From: Actinostola sp. cb2023
Lineage: Eukaryota > Cnidaria > Anthozoa > Actiniaria > Actinostolidae
Reading direction: 5' to 3'
Length of the DNA: 64,000 bases
Assembly: GCA_033675265.1 (NCBI GenBank)
Contig: JAUJYZ010000411.1
Location: forward strand, 247,733-311,732
Part shown: one piece after another, positions 41,337 through 52,872 of the stretch
Numbering within the stretch: position 1 is the first letter of the stretch
How the letters are laid out: every line of letters starts with the position of its first letter
The notes under the pieces: generated by a model
Told to the model about the DNA's origin: nothing
Database searches by the model: none
The model's input: the letters and a program-made list of their open reading frames with translations, nothing else
Made by a program: the position numbers and the translations under genes

Positions 41337-42741
41337 AGCTCAGCTGAAATCTCCAGTTTCGTCGATCTTATTTGATGGTGCATGTCAATTATGTCAGGTA
41401 AACGAGTTCGTGTATCACAGTGACACACTCTTAATAATTCCGTATGTACGATTTCCTGGTTGAAATATTTTTCCCAACGATAATCTCTTCGTTATACATA
41501 CATACAATTACTTACAAACTTTATTTTACGTGATTTTACAAATAAATGTAAGTGAAGTCTAGTTTTCTCAAACTTCATCAATTGATCCAAATAAAAAAAA
41601 AGACTAAGAAAGGAAATAAAAAAAAATCGAAACTTAAGTGACTGTTAAGTGATTCAGTTTAATATTATTATTATTATTATCTGATTTTTTCTGAACATTT
41701 CTTCTGTATACATACTCATCATACTAGTTTCTTTATCAGTATTATTATTTTTATTTTTATTACTGTAAGCAATTAATAAAAATCACGTGAATTATGTCTT
41801 TCATTTTATAATATTTGTTTTTCAGTGTTATTTAGTTGAACGTTGAAGAGTTAGCAGCGCTAGCAAGATCCGCCCGTTTTTCTCCAGGTAATTTATATTT
41901 ACTGACTGACGTTCACGTGGTGCAACGATACTGTGTCGTCATAGGATACAGGGGAGTTCTCTTCAGTATTTTCGAGACTTATTGATAACGAACATTGCGA
42001 CAATGATAGCACAATGGCTGTAATGCGTCTTTAATTACTAATTGTGTTATTTGCAAACGAGTCATGCGCTAATTGTGATGCAGGCTAGACAGGGTCGCGT
42101 TTACTCCGTCAGTGGGTTTGGCAAGGTACGTAATTGTGTACTCGGATAAGAGGACACTTCATGAGAATTGCTAGCACAAATAGTGTCTTGTAACGGATAT
42201 AACTTTGCGAAAGCTTTCCATTCTTTTAAAAGCTCGTGTCATCAAATGGGTCTTAGTTCTGAAGACCCTTTCTGTACTAACATCTCTCATATATATATAT
42301 TACTAGACACTAATTCCATTGTTTTCTTTTGTTTTGATTTGACTATAGGTCATTAACTATGTACTAGATTTTTTTTCACGGGTTAAGTGCCATCACTGTT
42401 TTTTAGTTCTAAAAAGAACTAAATAATGTTCACCTCCCTCCCTTCTCTCTATCTTATCCCCTCTCATCTACCTAACTGTCTGTCTGTCTAACTATCTAGA
42501 ACTAATATCTAATTAGCATTGTTTTTTCAAATGAATATCCTACCTGATTGGGACTTGAACCTCTTACCTTTGGCTTGCTATCTCAAGACCTTAACCACTT
42601 GACCATCCAAGATTTCATTGGTAGTAATGCATTGCACATTATTAATAAACCTAAGCCTAAGATAAATGATCCCCTAATACTAACCCTAAACCCAACCCCA
42701 AGGTACTTCATTACTTATATATAGTCTTCCCCAATACTGGC
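41337..42741. other. Non-coding interval with MITE fragments
   Basis: No gene. A MITE piece (CTAGACACTAATTCCATTGT...TTTCACGGGTTAAGTGCCATCACT) lies at about 42303-42398. AACCCTAAACCCAACCCCAAGG at about 42681-42702 belongs to a repeat that reappears on the far side of the next element (45850). Confidence 0.5.
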
Positions 42742-42913
42742 TGCGGTTCCACTAGAGCTTTACAGCGTTGTTACAACGTAGTTTTCTGACTACCCCTTTA
42801 CAACGGCTAAAACACGATATATGAATTTTGCGGTTCCACTGAAGACTGTTACAATAAATTGATTGACAGCTGAGTAGTTTCAATAATCAGTTCATTTAAT
42901 ATTTCGCGGTAAA

Positions 42914-44162
42914 ATGGCTATGGCTGATGTTATCTTAAGTTTATTTTGTTTGTTTGTCCTGATTCTTCTTGGCCGACGAATGTACTTGTATAGAAATATG
43001 ATGTTTTACCGAGCTGCAATGCGACGAAGGATTCTTGCATTGGGATTAAGATTACAAAGAGCGCAAATAAATCACGGACGTCGTAGACCTGTGATGTGGG
43101 TCTATCCACGACCTCAACGTTGGTTGGAAGAGATGCTAGAAAACAGGGTTTTAGATAGGTTATGGAAAAGAAACTTTAGAGTTACAAGAGGAACATTTGA
43201 CTTCATCTGTCGTCTCGTTGCACAAGATATACAGAGGCAAAACACCTTGTTTAGAGATGCTGTTCCAGTTTCCAAAGCGCGTTGCCGTGGCACTGTGGAG
43301 GTTAGGGTCTGGCAACTCTTACAGAACCATTTCCACTACATTTGGAATTGGCAAAGCAACTGCGGTTAAAATTTGCCATGAATTTTGCGAAGCCATGAAC
43401 AGGATGAAGCGAGATTTCATTTCACTTCCGAGCCACGAAGATGACGTGAAAGAGTCAATTAGAAGGTTCGCGGAAATTTAAATTTCCCTCAAGCAATTGG
43501 TGCGATTGATGGAACACATATCGAAATTAAATCGCCCACGGTTAATGGCGCAGATTATTTCAATAGAAAGCAAAAATACTCAATGGTGACTCAGGCTGTT
43601 GTTGATCATCGAATGTTATTCATGGATGTTAGCACGGGATGGCCAGGCAGCATTCACGATGCGAGAATACTTCGATTAAGCACGTTTTTTCACAGAGATG
43701 GAAAATGGAAACATCTTATTTAATCCCATTAAGGTGATCAATGGATGTAATGTAAAACCGCAAATTTTGGGCGATCCAGCATACCCACTTCGTCCCTGGC
43801 TTATGACTCCATACCCTACAAGAACCGTAACAACAGTCGCACAGCGGAGGTTCAACACACGATTATCTCAGGCCAGAGTGGTCGTTGAGCGTGCGTTTGG
43901 TTTGCTTAAGTGTCGTTGGCGTTGCTTATTAAAACAACTCGAGGAATCTACAGAAAGAGTACCCCAAACAATCCTTACATGTTGTATACTCCATAACGTG
44001 TGCATATATCTGGATGATAAGTTCGATGTTGAGGATGAAAGTGATGATGACGATGATGATGATGATGATAATGATGACGATGGTGGAGCAGATGGGAGAG
44101 CAGATGGGAGAGCGGATGGAGTGGGAAGAAGGGTAAGACAGGCTATAACAGACTACCTTTGA
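42914..44162 (+). pseudogene. HARBI1-like transposase
   Basis: The start MAMADVILSLFCLFVLILLG is hydrophobic. It is followed by RRIL and a helical region with VTRGTFDFICRLVAQDIQRQ, then VAVALWRLGSGNSYRTISTT and FGIGKATAVKICHEFCEAM (HTH). The catalytic blocks are AIGAIDGTHIEI (first Asp, about 43495), ILGDPAYPLRPWLMTPYPTR (second Asp, about 43765) and ARVVVERAFGLLKCRWRCLL (Glu, about 43875). The tail is an Asp-rich run. Frameshifts near 43272, 43480 and 43695 break an otherwise well-conserved gene, so it died fairly recently. The partner Myb-like gene lies on the other strand. Confidence 0.85.
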
Positions 44163-44309
44163 AACTAAATAACTGAAAGATTTAATAAAGTTATAGCAAT
44201 AAATGTCTGTAATTAGATCATTTATCGTCTTTAATTAACAACAAACATGAAATTCTAACTTAAACACGTCTTTAGTTATAACAACAACAAAGTACAACTG
44301 CAGTTCATC

Positions 44310-45374
44310 TTAATCTTTCTTGACTATTTTACCAAATTCCTTGATGGCGGTTATAAACAGTTCCTTAAAGTTGTCTTCGCTCTTTTTAAAATTGTCCAAC
44401 ATGCGCTCTTCACGTGCTTGACTTTCTCGTAAGAAAGTCATCCACTTGTCATCTTCTTCGTCTGATTTGCGCTTCTTTTTCTTTTCATTTTTCTTTGTCT
44501 TGGCACTAGTACGTTTCTTTGAATTTGATTGTTGATTATCTCCCTCCAAATCAAAAACTATCGGATGCATCATCTGATTCACCTCCATCGGTGGTCGACG
44601 GTGTAGATGGTCTAGATGCAGTCATAAAAGAACTAGAACCACTTGATTCAACAACAAATTTTGGATTAATGCTGTCTTTTGAACCCATAAATTCGTCCAG
44701 AAGATCAAAATGAGGACAAATCTCTATTTCTTCGCTACCTTCCCCAGAGGTTTTGAGTTTATCTTTGCATTGTTTATAACGTCGCAACGTGTTAAAGAAT
44801 TTTTCTTTCACCTTCTGGGGCAGAACGATCATTGGTGGGAAAACCCAACTCCTTTAACTCTAGTACCAGCTTTTCGGCGATGGCAGTCCACATGGTCTGA
44901 CTCTTTTTACCTGTTTTTTTTTTGTGATATTTCAAGTTCAGCTTTGTAGAGCCTTATGAGAGCTTCCTCTTCTTGCGTTGTCCATGCTGGCGCTCGTTCT
45001 CGTTTCTTCGCAGTTTTTGTTGTGCGAGTCCCGGTAGCAGTTGATGGTAATGGAGAGAGATTTGTCATGGAGCTTGAAGGCTGAGGGGTTGATTGAGACG
45101 TAGTTTGCCACGCTGAAGACGTGAAATTAGGGAACGGAGATAGATTTGTTATGGAACTTGAAGTCTGAGGGGTTGATTGAGACGTAGTTTGCCACGCTGG
45201 AGATGTGAAATTAGGTAACGGAGATAGATTTGTTATGGAACTTGAAGGCTGAGGGGTTGATTGAGACGTAGTTTGCCACGCTGAAGACGTGAAATTAGGG
45301 AACGGAGAGAGATTTGTCATGAAGTTTGAAGGCTGGTTTGAATGACCGTGATTCATTCCGCCAAACTCATTCAA
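44310..45374 (-). pseudogene. Harbinger Myb/SANT-like DNA-binding protein
   Basis: From 45374 downward the protein has an N-terminal low-complexity part with three 27-residue repeats (NLSPFPNFTSSAWQTTSQST), then ERAPAWTTQEEEALIRLYKA, the first helix of a Myb/SANT-like domain. A slip in an A-run near 44912 moves the frame, after which ICPHFDLLDEFMG, a Ser/Thr/Asp linker, and a Lys-rich coiled coil (KWMTFLRESQAREERMLDNF) follow to 44310. In Harbinger elements this second protein binds the ends and helps move the transposase into the nucleus. There are at least two frame breaks. Opposite-strand partner of 42914-44162. Confidence 0.7.
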
Positions 45375-45844
45375 GTTGAACCTGATAAGAGATATGTTTA
45401 TGTCAGCAAATTAGCCTGTTGTTTATGTATAAATCAAATAAAGACACCTCACGGTTAAAACAAAGGAGAGAATGGAGGTAAGGAAGGAACGGAAAGAAAA
45501 AGAAAAAAGGATAAAGTTACCTTGGTATGCCGTTTGGAGGACTTCGATCCATTTTAGCGACTGAACTAACTCCGAAGGAAAACAACGTGAAAGCTAGACG
45601 GTAGACAGGCTGAAATGTGCACGATTTGTTTTCTGGAAGCTGATTGGTCGGTCTTAATTAGCCACTGCTAAACAACGGATAAACCATGCCTTTCAGAGTG
45701 GTAAATGAGTTGTAAAAAATCCTTTGAAAATGCCGCGTTTCCCTAGCAACAGACAACGACAACGACTTGGTGATTTTAACCGGTTCCATTAGAAATAGCG
45801 TGACACCGTTGTAACACCGTTGTAAATCTCACTAGTGGAACCGC

Positions 45845-46093
45845 AAGGATTAACCCTAAACCTAACCCCAAGGTACATGTACTTGATTACTATAATGTCT
45901 TCCCTAATACGTACTAACCCTAATTATACTTGAACCGGTTCAATTTAAATTAAACCAGTTCAATTTAAATTAAACCAAAACTCATTTTAAACTACAACAT
46001 ATACATGTACATATATATTTGTAGTCCACACATATTCTTTCAATGTATAAACAAACACTTGTAACTGGATTGCTTTTTTATTAAGGGAAAAAG
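45845..46093. other. Flank with AACCCTAAAC-type repeat
   Basis: TAACCCTAAACCTAACCCCA and CAAGGTACATGTACTTGATT echo 42660-42735 before the Harbinger element. GTTCAATTTAAATTAAACCA repeats twice near 45945-45975. Confidence 0.5.
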
Positions 46094-46944
46094 GTGTTCA
46101 CCTATCGAGGCTGTAGCAGAAAGGAAAGGACTGATTGCTCAGAATGGTCCAAAGAAAAAATGGGGTGGGTGAAAAACATGGATGCATTATTCACTGGCAT
46201 ACTTGGAGATGAGTTCCTCCAGTACAGGTATGACAAAGAGAAGGGGACTTCTGTATCTGAAGAAATCATGACAGATCTACTTCATTATGACCATGACAAT
46301 TGGGAGTACAAGAACTATCCTGAGCTGCAACGCACAGCCAACAGCCAACAGTCAACAATCCACTGCTAAAGAAGCTACATGTACATCCCCCATTAAAAAA
46401 AGAGTAAAACTCAACACAAATTGTAATAAAAGAAGCCCACCTCAACGTTGCACAGCTAAAAAAACAAACTCAGCCTTCCAATTTTATACCTGAAGTTGTA
46501 ATACATGACACATCTCCAGCCACTATGGGAATCTGCAGCTCTCCATCAGGAAAACTACATGATGCCCTACTTCAATCCAAGACCAGATCTCAGTTAGCTA
46601 ATCTCTACAGTATGCTCCCACCTGTACAAAATGCCACTTCCTCAACAGTCACAGTAATACACGGTAACTTTTAAGACACAAATGCATTCACCATAACCTC
46701 ACGACCGTGTACTTCAGTTGTAGAAGAGGCAGACAAAGTGGAGTTGGGAGTTGGGAGTTTCAAACAACATGGTCTATCCATCCTTGGAAAGTTCTGCACC
46801 ATTGCAGAAATGAAAAACAAAGTGAAAGAGGAAGAAAACTGGCTAGCTCAATGTGGTTTTAGCTCCAGTGAGTTGATATCCTTGAAAGATGCTCTTTGGC
46901 ATAAGGAACCCAATGAATCATTTGCAAAGCTTCACAAAGGTTGA
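46094..46944 (+). pseudogene. Unrecognised decayed gene
   Basis: Two ORFs on the same strand look like pieces of one gene. 46094-46369 reads YRGCSRKERTDCSEWSKEKM and later TSVSEEIMTDLLHYDHDNWE; 46738-46944 reads GVGSFKQHGLSILGKFCTIA and LAQCGFSSSELISLKDALWH. The region between has Thr/Ser-rich frames with stops (NATSSTVTVIHG). I cannot place the family, and the identification as a gene rests on amino-acid composition and order only. Confidence 0.3.
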
Positions 46945-48474
46945 TCTTGTATCTACAAAACATACATTATGTCATCAACATATGGATACATTTGATGCCC
47001 ATGCATGATATACTAGATATACTTGGCTAGTTACTAGAGGTTCATATTCTGACTCTTAGTTGTAGCCAGCAGTTTAACCATGGAACCATTCACAAAGTAC
47101 AGTATTGTAATTATACGTTCGAAAGGTAAAAAAAAGAGTGCTCTCTACAAGCGAAGCAAACTAACTGACCAAAACGTGCCAAATGCACGAGTTTACAAAT
47201 GTACATAAAATAGCGCGAATCGCCGACCTATGGGGGGAGGGGAGAGACATCACACTCCTCGCCTGGTACAATGAACCACTATCAACTATCATATATAACT
47301 GTTACTCTCAAAGCTCGGCGTCTCTTCGTGTCTTTAGTATGAACAATTTCATTTGAATTCATATTTATGATGATACCAACCTTTCTTTGCCAATCATACC
47401 TGCAACATTAGCATTATTCATAGCATATTTAATTGATCATAAATACGTTTCTTCGACAGTTATTACTTATGTTTCTGTCCTGGTTATTATCATCGCTTAG
47501 CATGAGTTAGTGATCCTACTAAAACTTTTGATATAATTGAAATGCTTAAAGGTTATGGGAAGATAAGTCATAAAATGGATACAAGATTACCTATTTTACC
47601 ACAACTAGTAAATGTCTGGCTCTCTGATTGATCGATCAACAGTGGTCTATCAAAGTACATACCACGGTTCTCATCGTCTGATGCAAAAATTTTAATTTAG
47701 TCAAACATGTTTACAGCTATATATTTTACAGTGACTAGGAGTACATACCGAACTGACTATCGCAAATCACAACCACAGTTTCATAGCAAGCCAAATCTTT
47801 CATCAGTTGCAGCTATATCTCCACAGTTTGTTCTTTCATTCAAGTAAAAAGTAGATCTATCGATGCTATTCACGGCAAAAATAGTTCATTTGTTGACTTT
47901 TGGACTCTCTGATGGTAAATCCAGGACTTGAGAAAATCCACAGACCATGAATACTCCGCTGAAGTGCTGTTTTCTAACGTTATTTCATATTTTTTTTCAA
48001 TCGACCTCGTGATTATCTTCATTGACTACATTTTCCAGATTTTAGAGTATTTTTTCAGCTTTGTTGACTGTCAAAAAGGCATGTTTCAGATTTCACACAA
48101 TGACCAGCTGATAAATAATTCTCTGAGAGTTTCTTGCAGACTTTAAAACTTTGATTTTGGGTGGTGATTCCCAAAGTTGAAAACTGATTTGATAAGCTTG
48201 CAAGTAGCATTCAAATGGTTGCTTGTCAAAATCCAACCAATCAGGACGACAAGATGTTTGTTTACAAATTCCACCAACCAATGAAAAAAGCGAGAAAATT
48301 ATATACCATGATTGCGCGATCTGCAATGTTAACTGGTGTTAACTTGCACGATTTATTTTGTTTTTGTGGGGGGGGGGGGGGGGGGGGGGGGAATAATAAC
48401 CTTCCTATTTTTGGTACACATTATGAAATCTGAAATCTGCTGATATTTTTTGTGTTTCTCAGTATCAATCATAT
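46945..48474. other. Non-coding interval with poly(G)
   Basis: AT-rich without recognisable genes. A 24-G run lies at 48368-48391, just upstream of the recombinase remnant. CAATGAAAAAAGCGAGAAAATTATA near 48280 repeats a motif seen near 2021 and 2139, placing a related repeat edge close to both DIRS-like remnants. Confidence 0.5.
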
Positions 48475-48940
48475 ATGTTTAAAGCAATGTGTTATTTGGC
48501 TTTCTTTACCTTTTTACGTATTGGTGAAATTACATCATCAAAATTACAGATTAGCAGTGATTCAGTTTTGCAATTAAATCAAGTTTCAAAGTATGTTCTC
48601 AAAGTATGGCCATGTACTTTCATGAAAATTACAAATTTTTCTAATTTGAAACATAATTACAATCAAAATGTATTTTCTATTGTTATTAATAGCCCACTCT
48701 TTATTAATCAAGATGGGTCACTAGTTTTGAGGAGTGAGTTTTCAAAGATACTTACTTCAGCTCTCAGAATATGTGCTTTAGATCCAAGTAGATATAAAGG
48801 ACACAGTTTTAGGATTGGTGCAGATACATTTTGCAGCTGAACAAGGAATTTCTGACACCAAAATTAAGTATATGGGTCGACGGAAATCTGATGATTTTAA
48901 AATATATATCAGGATATCTTCTTTGTATTAAGGGACTTTG
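48475..48940 (+). pseudogene. DIRS-type tyrosine recombinase fragment
   Basis: The frame reads KAMCYLAFFTFLRIGEITSS (FLRxGE carries the first catalytic Arg), then SPLFINQDGSLVLRSEFSKI, DPSRYKGHSFRIGADTF (HxxR) and, after a one-base slip near 48835, AAEQGISDTKIKYMGRRKSD and YIRISS with the expected nucleophilic Tyr. This is the integration enzyme used by DIRS/Ngaro retroelements in place of an integrase. Only the C-terminal half remains, and the frameshift makes it inactive. RT and gag are not adjacent. Confidence 0.75.
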
Positions 48941-49653
48941 GTGTTATTGCTTGTATGGGCGGCATAACCTAGAGTCATCCCTATGTTTGTCATTAATTTT
49001 TGCTACCTGCAGGTGCAGTAGTATTTCATAATAATTATATCATGTCATCAGTCTACGTCACTACGTAGTCACATGAGAAGCACGCGCTTGCTTATCTAGG
49101 TCATTGCATGCTTTGCTTTTGGTCGAGCAACATGCTATAAAACACCGTCCTGAACTACCAAACTAGAACTACAGTAAAGGATATATCTTGATATACGTAC
49201 AGTAACCGTGAGTACTACTGACAATTTTCCACATAGAAATGTTATTGCTAAATATATTTTGTACACTTCAGCAACCATCCAATTGTACTGACTATCTTAG
49301 TGTCTTTCTTTGACACTCATGGACCAAACCAGGCTCTTCGCTGCAGGACCTCCCTTCCCCCCTCTTCCCAATTCCTCCTCCTCCTTTTTCCCTCCTCTCC
49401 TCAGTCCCCTTCCGATCCCTTCCGATCCCTTCCGATCCCTAGTCCCTCCGATCCATACCCTTTGGGCCGCCACGCAGGCTACATATTTTGTTGTAACCAT
49501 TCTCTATTAGACTAATTATCAACTTTGTTATGATGGGGGTAAAAATACTTGATTATGATTAGCCTAATAATATTATTCAAACTTAATTAAATATTCAGGA
49601 ACCCTCTTGATGACGTAATCAGCATTATATAAGACCAAACTAATTATGCAAGG
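48941..49653. other. Non-coding interval with a pyrimidine-rich tract
   Basis: At 49350-49455 the plus strand is almost pure pyrimidine with a TTCCGATCCC unit repeated three times near 49406-49436. Overlapping Pro-rich ORFs in this tract are composition artefacts. Confidence 0.5.
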
Positions 49654-50030
49654 GTGTCACTTCGCAACGAGCAGCAGAAAAGCAAAGGCGCGATGGAAGC
49701 TCGAGTGCGTCCTGCGGCTACACTAGTCTTAGAAAATGGACCAATTGTGACTTCTGTCGAGACAGCCGCCACTGGCGATGCCTCGTATGAAGACATGAGT
49801 TCCCAAGAAAAGGTACCCATTGGGACGCCAGTGGAGAACCTTCGACGATCTCAAAGGTCGAGACAGCCGCCAAGATGGATGACTGATCCTAACTGGGTGT
49901 GCTATCAACAAAGAGTTCATCCTTGCTGTGTCCCACATAATCCATTCACCAACATTAACATGTTTCTCATCTATGTTCTCCCTTTTCATTTCTTTCCTCC
50001 TCCCTCCCTTCCCCTTTTGAGAGGGAAGAG
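49654..50030 (+). pseudogene. Gypsy-type pol C-terminal tail
   Basis: The frame ends with PVENLRRSQRSRQPPRWMTD followed by PNWVC, the basic tail typical just before the 3' LTR in Gypsy-type pol. It reads on to a purine tract TTTTGAGAGGGAAGAG (50015-50030). Upstream integrase is missing. Assignment depends mainly on the adjoining LTR. Confidence 0.55.
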
Positions 50031-50304
50031 TGTAACAGGGTAAACCCTTGGGAGTTCAGGGATGGGTGATTCCCACGGGAGGGATTAGTGTATAAGAAAA
50101 ACAGCATGCGCGAACGGACGAGAGAGTTGTGCAAGGATTGGTACAAGAAGTAGATTCCTTAGAACGAGATTCAAGTCCTAGGTTCGTTGTGACTGTTCGA
50201 TTCCTGCCCCCACAAGTAGGAATATATATATAGTAAAGCAAGTCAACCCACTGTAACTGTATTACAAGGATTTATTTAATAACGAATAAAACCCATTTGC
50301 TACA
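50031..50304 (+). repeat. LTR of a Gypsy-type element (274 bp)
   Basis: Starts TGTAACAGGGTAAACCCTTG directly after the polypurine tract and ends ATTTGCTACA, giving short inverted TGTA...TACA ends. TATATATATAG near 50223 could serve as a TATA region and GAATAAAAC near 50284 as a polyadenylation signal. No 5' LTR is seen. Confidence 0.65.
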
Positions 50305-50629
50305 TTGCCAACCTTTCTTTCATTAGGCTCTATTTCGTGTATTTTTGTTATGCCGTATTCATAGTTTGCTAGTGTTTTGCATATAGCCGTGCTCTTTTCG
50401 CCCCAATACTCATTTTATTTCCTACCATTGTTTTTAGTGTCAGCTTTTCCCGGCATAGCCCGGTGTTGGCCGTATATCATTTGCCGTGCTTTTTGTGAGC
50501 TCCCATTGTTTGTAAGTCCTTGAACCGTAGCATGTTATTGCCGATTAGTAGTTTTGGAAAGTCAAGTTTAGCTTGCTGCACTTGTTGATTTTTGTGTTTA
50601 ATTTGACAAGAGTTCATAACTATATGTAT
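50305..50629. other. Spacer
   Basis: Nothing recognisable between the LTR and the TTAA-flanked element. Confidence 0.4.
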
Positions 50630-50633
50630 TTAA

Positions 50634-52039
50634 GGGTGGACTAACATATTTCGTTACTATGCAACCGCGTTGCTATGGGGTTTTACATGTCTTGAATTCT
50701 TTAGCTTTGTTGAGGATTTTTTTCTGAAATTTTGATATTTTATAGCCTTGTTAAACATCCTACTTCTCTATCGGGGTTTAAAATTTCGTTTTAGCAGAAA
50801 TGAGCAAGCATACAATTTATGAATTGAAAGTCATAAAATTCGCGCATCTCCTGCTTGGGTACAACAGGAAAATCAAAACGTCTTTGCTGCATAATAATTG
50901 TTATGCCAAATGACAGAATAGAGAACTGTCTAAACATTTTCGTAGGATTCTTTTCCGAAATCCATCAATTCAATGCTGAAAAAGAACAGTAAATTTAACA
51001 AGACTTCACTGCGCATGCGCAGATTTCCGTTTTCAAAAACCTTCAAAATTTCCGAGCACGTTCACTGAGGGTTATTTTTTTCTAACCTAGAATATCAACA
51101 ACGACCTAGTCAACATTGCTGAGCATGCTTTTTAAAAACTGAAGACAATATGACAAGTTATGGAATTTAATCCTTAAAAACAGCTCGAAAAACGTCCATA
51201 AAAAAATCATTTTTTCATTTAAATGCCAAATCCATGCTCAGTTGTCTGCTCCTTGTGTTGTAGAACAAGTGTATAATCATAGATTTACAGTATCTTATAA
51301 ATCCTTGGAAAAAAAGAGCGTTTTCTGTTTTGATGACGTCATTGTGACGTAATTTGGTGACGTCATGCTATGACAAAGCTTTTTCCCTTACAATCACTTC
51401 CTATTCTTGGTTTTCACATGACGTCACCAAAAAGCTAAAATCCAAACTATTCACCTCACAAAACTGTTTGTTGGATATGTTGTTTATATCGTTATAAGAA
51501 AATTGTTACCAAAATAATTTTGTAATTTAGATGTTTGGTTTTCGTTTTATTGCGAGTCAAATTATGTCACGCAATACAGTCACGCATTTTCAAAAGCCAT
51601 AGAAATAGGAAAATTCGTTTGAAATAATACGATTTTAACTTAGTAGATGATGGGTAACTTTATTTTGATGAATATAGCTATTGAAAAACTATTTGCAATT
51701 AAACATGAATTTCAGTCTTCGTGATTTGGCCGCCATGTTGGTGTCGCTCGATGCGACACCAACATGGCGGATCCATACATTTTAACTAAATTATGAGCAT
51801 AAGCGATCGCTCATATCTTCGTATCTAAAACTTCTTTTAACTAAAACTTCGGCTGAGATATATGGTTTTGGCTGCTCTTTCGGCCTATGAAGGTTTTGTT
51901 CTATATAAGTCCCGGGAAAATGTTCGATGACGTAGGTGAAAGCCAAGAATAAGTCCCTTCTCTTCTCTTTGAATTTACGATTTTTTTGAGGTTTCAAATT
52001 TTCCTTAGCAACAGTCGAAATAAATATGTTAGTCCACCC
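50634..52039. mobile_element. 1.4-kb TTAA-flanked non-autonomous element
   Basis: TTAA occurs at both edges (50630-50633, 52040-52043). The TIR GGGTGGACTAACATATTT at 50634 is matched by AAATATGTTAGTCCACCC ending at 52039. TTAA targets are typical of piggyBac, Kolobok and Sola3. Inside are a perfect 18-bp-arm hairpin (51730-51770) and three TGACGTCA or near-TGACGTCA sites at 51333-51425. No transposase ORF is visible. Confidence 0.85.
51730..51770. repeat. Perfect hairpin, 18-bp arms
   Basis: CCGCCATGTTGGTGTCGC and its exact complement are separated by TCGAT. The arms contain GCCATGTTGG, a phrase often present at 5' ends of animal genes, but no ORF follows. Confidence 0.9.
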
Positions 52040-52043
52040 TTAA

Positions 52044-52091
52044 ATCGCCTCATTCTTTGCATATTGCGTCTATTGAGGCCTGTCCCTACAA

Positions 52092-52122
<31 letters not shown>

Positions 52123-52870
52123 TCCAGCAGTCTTATTCCCTAGTCGGATTACTGACGCTCAGGCTGCCATCCCCCGGGTCCCCTCATCAAACTTTTCCTT
52201 CACTTTCTTATCAGCCCTATATTTGGCCCGGGGATGGTGGCCAACTGAAGTCTCTTTTTCACGTCCATGTTCATCTCATTTTCCCTTTAGTTTGTTTGGG
52301 ATGACCTCGTCCTACAATTGTGCTTAAATCGAAACTCACTCTTTTGTCACTATTTGCATGTTGCGTCCATTGAGGCCTGTCCCTACAAGCCCCCCTATCC
52401 CGCAACCCTTCGTTATTGCACCTGTTGTTACATTGATATATTTACATTGTTTCCTGTTTTATTAATTGAAATGTCCGTGCATACTCTTCCGAGGAGCCAC
52501 TTGTCTGAGAAGACGATCTATTTTCCCATACCCGTTTTCATGATTGCTTTTGTATGTTATGCAGTTAATTTTCCCCGAGGGATGAGCAGCCAGTACTAGA
52601 CAGTGGTCTGAGAAGACGTTATATTTGCTCAAATTTCTGTTTTAATGATTTAATTTGTCCATGCATACTTTCAGTTTTGAGTTAATTTTATGGCCCTACA
52701 TGACTGGGCTCAGCAGCCAGTGGTCTGCATTATTAGACAATATTTGTGGAAACTATTTATTGTCTCCTTTCACACTCCCCGTCATTTCGTTTTATATATT
52801 TGCAGGCTGAGTAGCTCTATTATTCGTCGAAGCTTCTAGTTCCCCCTGTTACGTTAGTTGATACCATATC
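52044..52870. other. Non-coding interval with direct repeats and poly(C)
   Basis: TTGAGGCCTGTCCCTACAAG followed by a C-run occurs at about 52073 and 52370, with TTTGCATATTGCGTC / TTTGCATGTTGCGTC upstream in each. The first copy has a 29-C run (52093-52121). GTCTGAGAAGACG recurs at 52503 and 52604. These look like pieces of an unidentified repeat. Confidence 0.5.
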
Positions 52871-52872
52871 TA

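Larger units (their letters stand above)
42743..45844. mobile_element. 3.1-kb two-gene PIF/Harbinger element
   Basis: GCGGTTCCACTAGAG (42743) and the inverted end CACTAGTGGAACCGC (45844) form TIRs that continue as TTTACAGCGTTGTTACAACG-type sequence. The element carries a transposase gene on the plus strand and a Myb/SANT-like gene on the minus strand, the usual convergent layout of animal Harbingers. A clear 3-bp duplication could not be read. The flanks contain the same ~70-bp AACCCTAAAC repeat on both sides. Confidence 0.85.

Noticed and set aside
49300..49515. Overlapping Pro/Ser-rich ORFs on both strands
   Set aside because: They follow from the pyrimidine-rich TTCCGATCCC tract; there is no family signature or start context.
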